A DNA stretch of 64,000 nucleotides from Triglochin maritima (taxonomy: Eukaryota > Streptophyta > Magnoliopsida > Alismatales > Juncaginaceae). Both the position numbers and the translations under genes were made by a program. The notes under the pieces are model-generated. The model did not search any database. It was not told the DNA's origin and was given only the letters and a program-made list of their open reading frames with translations. Below are positions 56,149-64,000 of this stretch, piece by piece (positions within the stretch are counted from its first letter, which is position 1; each line of letters starts with the position of its first letter). The stretch lies in the NCBI GenBank assembly GCA_963682175.1, contig OY821770.1, positions 14,104,501 to 14,168,500 on the forward strand, given 5' to 3'.

Positions 56149-57300
56149 GTCCCGAATCCAAATCTGAGTGCACCGGGTTGAATCAATTTTTTAGTTCAAA
56201 TTCCAAATTTAAATTCCAAATTTAATTTCAAGAATTAATTACAATTTTTTTTTCGTTTTTTTTATATTTTTTTTCTTTTAATGGAAACAAACAATAGAAT
56301 GGGGAAAGATGAGAAAGGAATCCTAATCTAGAGAATTTAGGTGAGAAGAGAAAGAAGACTCAACTGAGAAGGGAAACCTAACTCTAAAGATAGAAAAAGG
56401 GTTGGTCAGAAAATTCCTAAGAAAACACGGTTCAAACAATCCTAGACCTAGTGTCGCTTAGATCTAGATGACTCCTAACTGGTTGAGTCGAATTGATTCG
56501 CTTGATTCACCTCCCTCACTAATCAAACCAACTTGGCCAGGCCGTGTATAGCTAGTGGGGGCGCTTCCGACAGAGTCGGTGCCAATTAGACAACCACTTC
56601 GCTTGGAAGACTTACGTCAACACAAAAACACTTTCTAGACACCAAATTAAATTCAATCGGCTTCAGGTCATAGCAAGTCAAACCAATTCTTCTCCTTAAA
56701 TGAGTCCGAATCCTTAGGGGTCAATGTCTAGTTGATTTTAATTTAAGGCTTGGGTGGCACTTTTAGGATTGTGATTTGTGGGCCACGGAAGGGTGATGAA
56801 ATCCCCACCGTATCTTTGCCTACGGAGTTGCCCTTAAGATAGTTTAACTTAGATCTAGCAAAGATAGTCAAACAATTGTCTTTAAAGGGAGCAATTGCAA
56901 GGTTGTATGCAAACTAGATTATATGCTTAAATGCAATCGATGAAAACCACGATATGTACCTTGATTCCAGCACTCTTCAATAGAAATTAATTTGCAAGAA
57001 TTTAGCAAGAATAATGCATACAAAACACTAGATGATGCATGCACTAAGGTCTTTCTAATTTTGCCAATTTTAGGTCAGAGTTGAATTATTGCCAATTATG
57101 GAATTTTTGCCCTAACACGTGCAATTCTAATAACAGGAAATTTTCTGAAAATAGAAATTACGAGGAAAAGAGGCAACAAAGGTTACCTATGCAATGCTCA
57201 GTTGGGTTCACCGCCCGCTCTCGAAATTTCAGTAGCTTCACGCGTCCACCTAGAGATGAGTCGCGTCCCAGAAATATTTGAAGCCCAGAAGCTCCAAGTG

Positions 57301-57318
57301 TGCGGCGGCTTCGCCGCA
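57301..57318. repeat. GC-rich hairpin in the Gypsy leader
   Basis: TGCGGCG, loop GCTT, CGCCGCA, about 200 nt after the primer site in the transcript direction. Same stem as the LTR hairpin. Confidence 0.85.
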
Positions 57319-57483
57319 AGTTACTCTTCAGGTGCAGCGATTTCGCCGCTCGTTTAGCCCCAAATGTGCCCAGATTTCTCCGCGCACTCTGTTGTCTCCT
57401 GAAACACAAATCCAAATACTTAGATCGCGCACAAGGTAAACAGGATAAAATCGAAATCAACAAAAAAAACAAAATCTGCGTCG

Positions 57484-57503
57484 CCTCCTCGGCAACGGTG
57501 CCA
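57484..57503 (-). promoter_or_regulatory. Primer binding site, tRNA-Asp type
   Basis: Minus strand reads TGGCACCGTTGCCGAGG..., six bases inside the 5' LTR. It is close to the TGGCGCCGTTGCCGGGG site of Athila/Tat elements, which is complementary to the 3' end of plant tRNA-Asp. Confidence 0.85.
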
Positions 57504-57509
57504 AAAACT

Positions 57510-58734
57510 TGATGAGAATTAAATTTATACCGCAAGTGCATGACGTCAATGAAGACGTGGCAAGTACGGGTCTAACACAAGGAGGGAGAGATTTGTTATT
57601 TGTGTGATTTTCGATTACGGGAAAGAAGGAGAGAAGAATAAATTTGGGTTTTGAGATTTTTGATTTTTAATTATCTAAAGCAAGAAACAAGAACAAATAA
57701 AACTAAAACAAGAACAAAGAGGTGAATTCCGTTGGGTGGAGGTTTAGGTTTAGGGTTTAGATTAGAGAATTCAGAAACTTATAATAAATCATGTTAGTTA
57801 TGAAGCATTAGATGATAAATGATTTAACATAAACTCAAGTAATCAAAAAATACTAATCACAAAATTAAAATAATAACATTTATTCATCTTCTCTTCACCC
57901 TAAATCCGTCACCTCCACCCTTTGGAAAGAGTTAGAAACTCATAGAGGGAGGAAGAAGAGGTCCTAGAGGAATTACAAAAGAAAACTAAAAACAAGAAGG
58001 AATAAAAGACAATTTTTTTTACTAAACTAAAGACTAAAAATAAAAACAACAACCAAGGACCAAGGACTAGGACCCTTTTAACATCGTTCTCGGGGCTATT
58101 TATAGTTGTTACAAGAGACCTAAGTATAGAATTGGAGAGTACACGTGTCCAGACACGACTGGACGAAATTTGAGCACACGGATCGCCTCTGGTGCGGCGG
58201 AAACGCCGCACATTGTGTGTGTTGTGCGGCGGAAACGCCTCATATATTGCTCTGATTTTGTCCGGATTTTGGTTGAATGTTTATGGTATGATTTGATCAT
58301 CCTTTGCGCGTCTGGATTGATTCTTTCCATTCTTTTGAGCTCCGGATTAATTCCTTCATATATTTGGAGATCCACATTGATTTTTCTTTAGATTTTCTCC
58401 AAGATAATAAAAGCTACTCGTGATTTGCAATTAGGTCCTTGGCCTTTTGCAATTAAGTCCCCGACTACTTTTGTGCTTAAGTCCTTGTTCTTTTTGTAAT
58501 TAGGTATTGAATGCTTTTATGCTTGGATGCATTTCCATTTGAAACCCGATAAACTTGAACTTGGTCTTTATGATAGAAATGAGTCTCTTGCACGCGTTTA
58601 TGCTCGGGATGTGGGTAATTTGTATTCAGGTCCCTGTATTCTGTAAATAGGACTAAACACATACCTTAGTAGCATTTATTGATATAAAAGTAATCTAAAT
58701 GAAATAAATATGATGCAATGTATGCAATGCATCA
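57510..58734 (-). repeat. 5' LTR of the gag-protease Gypsy element
   Basis: 1,225 bp matching 51297-52522 with about 20 substitutions or small indels. Hairpin near 58194 and TATA box near 58099-58109. Confidence 0.93.
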
Positions 58735-58739
58735 ATAAT

Positions 58740-59176
58740 CATCTCCGTCTTAGAAACAATTTTGGGATTTTTGCTTGGATGCACCTCCAAAACTGATTTA
58801 TTGGACTTTTGCAGTCGTGTATTTTTTATTGCTCCCTAACGCCCAGGAATCAAAATAATTGCTTGAGTGCACCTCGCTCAGACGTCGTTAACGTTTTCTG
58901 TGACATCGTTAGTTGCGTCATAACACAGTTATGTGAGCCGTTAAATTCGAATCAATCCACACCTTATTGCTGAGCCATGACTCAAGCTCGAACAACACCC
59001 AAATTGACACCAAATCGTCTTCACCTTCGACCCCATTGATGCCCCCGAAATCCCTAATTTTCCCACTTCCAAGCTTATCGGCACATCGTTGGTGTCCCCT
59101 CCAAATCATCGTACTGGTAGTTGTCGTCAACCACCAGGACCAAATCCATACGTCTCACCGCCGACCATTGTTGATA
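58740..59176. other. Upstream region of the GRF-type fragment
   Basis: GC-mixed sequence with phrases such as TTGCTTGAGTGCACCTCGC and GACGTCGTTAACG, similar in type to 26430-26515 (opposite strand). Probably terminal non-coding DNA of a MULE, but no terminal inverted repeat was established. Confidence 0.35.
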
Positions 59177-59720
59177 ATGTCGGCCTCCATACCTTGGACA
59201 AATGATGCTTTGGCGTGGCCAGGGCTTGGACAAATTCTCATGTGCAAGTGTGAATTTCCGGCAAAGATCCATACCTCCAACAACCCTATGTCGTTTGGTC
59301 GACAATATTGGGTTTGCCCCTAGTATTATCGAGTATGATTTGTTTTCTTTTTTGTTAAGATTTTAATGTTGAACATAAGGTGTTTGATGGATTTATACTT
59401 CGGTTTTGTAGGCCGCCAAGCATTGCGATATGTTTCAATGGTTCGAGGGGGAGCCCAACTACTCGGTTACTGACATTCCCACAAATTTAGATAAGCTTCG
59501 TAAAGCCATGGTAGAGAACTTTGCCCGAACTGAACGAAAGTTGGAGTTTTGTTTGGATCAACTTGTGGAGGTTATGGTTCATCTTGACAAAATGCATGAG
59601 ATGCTCCAAGAGATTAAGAAAGTTGCCGACGACCTAAAGCCAATTGTGGATAAGGTCGAGATGTTGATGATTGTTGTGCCTGTGGTGTTTGTGGTAGTGT
59701 TCCTTAAGTTTTTGGTTTAG
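59177..59720 (+). pseudogene. GRF zinc-finger, coiled-coil and membrane-tail protein gene, probably broken
   Basis: Exon 1 from ATG 59177 encodes MCKCEFPAKIHTSNN...GRQYWVCP, the first part of a GRF finger. Exon 2 (about 59412-59720) follows a TTTTGTAG acceptor and encodes AKHCDMFQWFEGEP, the closing C-x2-F-Q-W of the finger. Then come a coiled coil (ENFARTERKLEFC...EMLQEIKKVADDLKP) and a C-terminal hydrophobic segment (MLMIVVPVVFVVVFLKFLV). A TAG directly after WVCP (59321-59323) precedes the likely donor GTATGA (59333), so the copy seems dead unless an unusual splice removes it. Finger plus coiled coil plus tail anchor is the layout of small plant GRF proteins, many of them transposon-linked. 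Confidence 0.55.
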
Positions 59721-59984
59721 TTTGGATGTGTTGTGTTGTGGTTGGTTGTCCATTGGTGAAGTCTGAAGACATTGTAGGTGGTATTGATGTTTAGGTTGGT
59801 TTTGATGCTTAGGTTGGTGTTTAGGTTGGTTTTGATGTTTTAGTTGGTGTTTATGTATAAGTTGGTGGTCACATTTAACTTAGGATTATGTGTTCATCTA
59901 TTATGTTATGTTATTTTAGTTAATTTTGTGCATGATTTAACGGTTCACGTTTTTGGTTCCATATCTCATTTTGCAGCTTGCACG
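59721..59984. other. Downstream of the GRF-type fragment
   Basis: GT-rich sequence with repeated TTAGGTTGGTGTT / TTTTGATG units (59780-59880), probably 3' UTR or transposon interior. Confidence 0.4.
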
Positions 59985-59989
59985 ATTTC

Positions 59990-61899
59990 TGTAATAACCT
60001 AATCTAAAACATCTTAATTAACTAAACCTAAACCTAATTAACCTAATCTAATCCTGGAATAGTGTAGCATGAGGTGTTGATTTAGGATTGGATGAGGTGG
60101 AGGTTGGATAAGAATTGGTTTGCCTATAAATTGGAAGGTAAGGTTAATAAAACGTTTTCTTTTCCTTTTCAACAACCAGAGCTTGAGAGAAGAGGTTAGA
60201 GAGAAGAAGAAGAAGGAGGTGAAGAAGAAGAGGAGAAGAAGTGAAGAAAGAGAAGAAGAAGTGGAGTGAAGTGGTGCAAGCTTGGGAGGCTTCTTCACTC
60301 GACCAAAAGGTATGCCAAATCTTCATTATAACTCACTTGTGCCTTGTGAGTGTTGGGGATCGACGTTGGTGTCGAATTCCCCGTCGGAATTCAACCAATT
60401 CAGAGGTTGAAGACGACGATCGGTCGACCGGTGCCTGTGGGCAGTCGACCGATCCTATTATTATATTGATGTTTACCCGCGAACGGTCGAACGATGTCGT
60501 TAGACGGTCGACCGTTATGCCAAATTCATGCGGGAAAAAGGGGATATGCTGTTATCGGTCGAACGGGACCACTTAGCCGGTCGACCGAATAACGATGAGA
60601 ATGGGTCGGTTGGGGATTTTGACTTATTAAACGGTCGAACGTCCTTTACCTTGTTCGACCGATCCATTCGATGCTAAGTCGGTTGGGAGCTTTGACCATC
60701 AAAACGGTCGACCGCTCTTTAACTCTCGGTCGACCGACTGAGCATTTAATTAAGCGGTAGAGTGCTTGTGTTGTTTCGGTCGAACTGTATTTCAGTTCCG
60801 GTCGACCGAACGAGACTTGAGCAAAATATTGAAAGTCCTGTTATCGGTCGAACGACCCCTTGGTTCGACCGATCGGATATATATATTATATAAAATGGTA
60901 TAGCGTAGACCTTCCAAACGGTCGACCGCTAGATGACTTTTGTTCGACCGATTGGTCGGTAATTCGGTTGGCGTGGTTCGACCGGTAGATTTGTTTGTAC
61001 AGTACTGTGTACTGTGTGGGGGACCGGTCGACCGGTGTGCTTGTAGCGGTCGACCGATCTGCCGCAGGTTGGTGGATTTATCCACACGCGATCCGTCGAT
61101 GTCAGGTCGACTACCGGCTCCGAGGCGACGGTTGATTACCGGCTTTGAGAGCTACGGATTTCACCTTCGACGAAGGCGTATTATTGTTGTACCTTTTTCC
61201 TCTCTTACCGAGCGGGGTGTGAGGGATGTGTACCGTAAACCTTGGGCAGTTTGCGAGGGTTTAGCGGTAGGCCGAGGATGTTCCGGCAGGGTGCGCGCTA
61301 GGCGACTCTTGGGGGAGCAGTGGCTGTCGTCTGACCCGAGTTGTGTATTCGGCGGGCTGACTCGCTCTTTGGGTGCGGCGTGTACCAGGGGTTCCTTCCT
61401 GCACTTTTTGGGGAGCAGTGGTGTCGACTGACCCTTGTGAGGCAGCGGTGGACTGACTTGACCCTAGTGGCAGGAGTGGTTCAGTGCCGCGGAGGCGGTG
61501 AGGGCATTATTGTGGGCCCGAGGCGGATGGTCATGTGCATAGCATTGCATTGTCTTTAATTCCTTTTTATATTTTAGGAGGTTTGGTATACGGGGTTCCT
61601 GCAGGGAACTCAGGCATGTTTGTTTGTTTGCATTTCAGGTAGCGAGCAGGGTTAGAGTTTGAGGTGGTGACCGAGGACGGTGCCCCCGAGATCAGATCCT
61701 GTAGTTGTCAGTTTCTTTCTTTTGAGGTGATTACATATTGTATAGCTTTGGTCGTAATCACAGTCAGTTTGTATATTTGACTTCCACGTGGATCATATTA
61801 TATTATATATGTTGGTTTGTTTCCCGTGACGTGCCCAGTGCTGACCGTTGACGGTCTTTATTATTGTTTAAATTTTCCGCTGTTTTCGGGTACGTTACA
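59990..61899 (+). mobile_element. Solo LTR of the young Gypsy family
   Basis: 1,910 bp, the same length as the LTRs at 38431 and 44954, with only a few substitutions seen (near 60523-60528 and 60855). Perfect duplication ATTTC at 59985-59989 and 61900-61904. Very recent insertion followed by LTR-LTR recombination. Carries the palindrome array at about 60421-61064. Confidence 0.96.
60421..61064. repeat. CGGTCGACCG palindrome array in the solo Gypsy LTR
   Basis: Same nine-core array as in the full-length element, with one flanking change (CGAACGACCCC). Confidence 0.9.
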
Positions 61900-61904
61900 A
61901 TTTC

Positions 61905-62055
61905 AGCCAAGGATCATGATCAGGATTCATCAAACAATTACAAGTTCTAAATCTAGCAGAACTAACAGACCCGTCTAAAATGGAATAAATGATTAGAAAC
62001 GGAAATAAAACTTTTGTTCAACCAACATCACGAATAAAGAGAGCAACAAACTCAC
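61905..62055 (-). other. Intron and possible next exon of the WNK fragment
   Basis: On the minus strand an intron-like stretch starts with GTGAGTTTG at 62055 and could end at TTCCATTTTAG near 61976, followed by ~70 open bases cut by the solo LTR insertion. The short peptide there is not clearly WNK. Confidence 0.3.
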
Positions 62056-62215
62056 AGATGTAACTTTGTTATGTAACTGAGGTATGTCCTGGCATTCCTT
62101 ATATGGGTGCTCAAAGGCCACTAATCTCCATCAAGCACATTCCAAAATCTTAGATATCAATCAACTCATTATATTTTCCCCCATATAGTTCTGGAGCCAT
62201 AAATTCTGGTGTTCC
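62056..62215 (-). pseudogene. WNK-type protein kinase exon fragment
   Basis: Minus strand reads GTPEFMAPELYGGKYNELID, then I-stop-DFGMCLMEI. After one frameshift it continues AFEHPYKECQDIPQLHNKVTS. This follows the kinase activation segment and subdomains VIII-IX of plant WNK kinases (family GTPEFMAPELYE.YNEL.DIYSFGMC.LEM.TFEYPY.EC....QI..KVTSG). It ends at a splice donor (GTGAG) and begins after a TTTAG acceptor, so introns are retained and it is a genomic rather than retro-copied fragment. One stop and a frameshift make it dead. Confidence 0.75.
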
Positions 62216-62841
62216 TAAATCCACATGCTTGATAATTAAAATAAAAAAATGAAAAGCAATTGCACAACCACCAACTTTATACTCACATTAGAATTCATTT
62301 TTTGGTAAAAAAACAAGCTGACATTGCCAAAGTAGAAACCAATCCATTCCCTAACAAGCGTGATAATATGACGTAAAATGTTATGTAAAACATTGATATG
62401 TTTAATGTATTTCAACAGAGAAGTAGAGAATCTGTGAAATATAATTCAACACACATAATACTTCTAAAAACAATACATCAAACACACATAAATATGCCAC
62501 AACAATACAACAACTATAATACAACATACTTAAAATCAAATGATGCTTCCATTGGATACTTGTCCCAACAAGTTAATCATGGGCCCACGTATTGCCAATT
62601 GAATTTGCAAAGTTGTGGACATCAGGTTAGATGTGGTTGATTCGGCTGCAGTTGTAGATGAGGACGGTTTGTGGCCTATTCTGTCACCACCTTGCATAGT
62701 AGTCATTTCGGAGCTGTTGTTGGACGAAAAAACAACACAATATTAGGCAAAATTCATGATTCAAATTAGTAATAATTTAGAAAATAAATTTGGTTGATTT
62801 TAGAACTTCGTTGTGGTGTATTATGGTTGTTTATTTCTTCC
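62216..62841. other. Intergenic/transposon interior, no feature recognised
   Basis: AT-rich sequence between the WNK fragment and the transposase remnant. Confidence 0.4.
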
Positions 62842-63133
62842 CTACATTTTCTTGTTTGGTGCTCCAACATACCACTTTTTTTTGCATTTTTGGCACTTTT
62901 GTATGTTGGTTGGCTCATCAGCAACCTTCTTTCTTTTAAGACTTGGGCGTCCTACTTTTCTTTTTGTTTTGGGAGGGTCCACTTTCAGTGGTTGCCGTAC
63001 TGAAACCCAACAAGATTTGTCGGGCATTGGGCTGATGTTTTGCACATAAGTTCTCTTGTAGTTGGCAATGTAATACCACTCGCCGACGTAGTAATCCCAC
63101 ATTGCACCTCTAAGAACCAATCAATGTGCATGC
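62842..63133 (-). pseudogene. MULE transposase C-terminal fragment
   Basis: The minus-strand frame reads WDYYVGEWYYIANYKRTYVQ, then NISPMPDKSCW, a proline/basic stretch with KRKVGRPSLKRKK, and a CQKC start of a terminal zinc knuckle. This matches the C-terminal end of Mutator-like transposases: the region after the SWIM finger with Y...Y...Y......PI....W, the GRP-K-R-K stretch and a CCHC knuckle. The knuckle is degenerate. The upstream side is cut by the Copia LTR at 63134. Confidence 0.65.
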
Positions 63134-64000
63134 TGAAGGGAATGTATTCTAAAAGTTTACTTTTATATGTCAATTATTATGAATTGAATGTGCAAGCATT
63201 TTGTTCATTGATTAATGTATTTGTCTTTTGAAAGTGTTAAGGAAGTGACTCTTGATCCTTAACCTTAGAGCTCTAAAAGATAATGATTTACATAAATCAA
63301 AAGTTATTCACAATCATGGTAATTGATATGGAACATCAATTACCGAGATAAGATTGTCGTGTTGGTTAAAGAGTATTGTAGCTCTACAAATATTTAACAA
63401 CACGAGTGTATAAAAGAGGAAAATGGTTACTTTTATATATTGTATAGACCTAGCAAGTGAAACATTATGGAATTGTGTTATGTGTCATTAATGTTTTCAC
63501 TGTGTTTTGAATCCTAAGATATGAGACTTATGTCTTTTCACATAGGAAGTGTTTAATTTGATTATTGTCAAAAGATGTCAATGAATATAGTGATAAAGGC
63601 AATAGTTGGTTAAACACGACTTATGTTGTAAAAGATAGTTCGTCAAAAGATTATCATTTTCCCTCTTTACTTGAGTGATGATATTAGTGGGCCCCTTGAT
63701 AAAGCGAAATCACAATGTGACTTGTGTTAAGTTACATATTTATAATTAGCTTAAGAGATCAAGAAATGAATATATAATACAAACGTGACACAATTCTACT
63801 TTATATAATAATCTTAATATCATGAGGCAAGTGATAGACACAAGTGATGTTCTTATATCACTAAGTGGATCGTGTTTAGTTCGAGTGAGCAAAAACATCT
63901 TTGTTATTTGGGTAATTATAATGTGTAGCCAGATACCGCTTATAGTTTATGATATAATGTGTTTTATATCATTGCCAAGATAACTTACATATATCATCAT
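63134..64000 (+). repeat. Copia LTR, plus orientation, truncated by the window edge
   Basis: Starts TGAAGGGAATGTATTC and is collinear, in reverse orientation, with the LTRs at 10158, 17525 and 33733 (for example the AATTACCGAG and GGGCCCCTTGATAAAG blocks). It is more diverged, about 70-80% by eye. The first 867 bp are visible, so the palindrome region lies outside. The expected left target duplication would be CATGC (63129-63133). It interrupts the MULE transposase fragment. Confidence 0.85.

Larger units (their letters stand above)
51297..58734 (-). mobile_element. Ty3/Gypsy element (Athila/Tat-like) with gag and protease only
   Basis: 7,438 bp with perfect duplication ATAAT at 51292-51296 and 58735-58739. 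Minus-strand orientation is set by the tRNA-Asp-type primer site at the right LTR and the polypurine tract at the left LTR. The ~1,225-bp LTRs differ at about 20 positions by eye (1.5-2%). Coding capacity is limited to gag and aspartic protease. No RT, RNase H or integrase is visible, and ~1.4 kb between protease and 3' LTR is non-coding. It would depend on a full-length partner. Confidence 0.93.

Noticed and set aside
58170..58391. 73-codon plus-strand frame in both Gypsy LTRs
   Set aside because: Antisense to the element, present only through LTR duplication, with no domain.

Overview
This is nuclear DNA of a flowering plant, probably a eudicot (I cannot name the species). Evidence for a plant is a SIAMESE-related CDK inhibitor, an ATL-type RING-H2 ligase, plant Copia and Gypsy lineages with tRNA-iMet and tRNA-Asp primer sites, and CACTA, hAT and MULE remnants. 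The window is mostly nested transposable elements in AT-rich intergenic DNA. Only two host genes look intact: the ATL-type gene at 4111-4620 (minus) and the SMR-type gene at 49999-50388 (plus). No tRNA or rRNA gene was seen.

Layout. 1-3107: two overlapping LINE remnants. 4111-4620: ATL-type gene, with a duplicated ~145-bp unit upstream of it. 6943-8072: a long inverted repeat. 8919-20536: a hAT element with an 8-bp target duplication, split by a 9.4-kb Copia element (10158-19567, minus strand). 23161-23898: solo Gypsy LTR. 24096 onward: left end of a CACTA element holding an amino-acid-transporter exon fragment. 26966-28528: solo Copia LTR. 28630-28960: GRF-like remnant. 29599-~32500: truncated Copia element. 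33733-35857: solo LTR related to the 10158-19567 Copia. 36677-37002: hAT MITE. 38431-46863: nearly complete, very young chromovirus-type Gypsy element. 49999-50388: SMR-type gene. 51297-58734: Gypsy element with gag and protease only. 58740-63133: MULE/GRF/WNK fragments cut by another solo LTR of the young Gypsy family (59990-61899). 63134-64000: start of a further Copia LTR.

Most elements were delimited to the base by matching terminal dinucleotides, target-site duplications, primer sites and polypurine tracts.

The most striking signal is a dense array of the palindrome CGGTCGACCG and its half-sites inside LTRs of unrelated families: two Copia lineages and one Gypsy chromovirus. The arrays share a longer phrase, CTGTTATCGGTCGA. 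In one diverged LTR the palindrome core has changed to TTAA while symmetry is kept. A fourth LTR type (51297-58734) carries a different GC-rich hairpin close upstream of its TATA box. This looks like a shared or convergent cis-regulatory or silencing module of LTRs in this genome.
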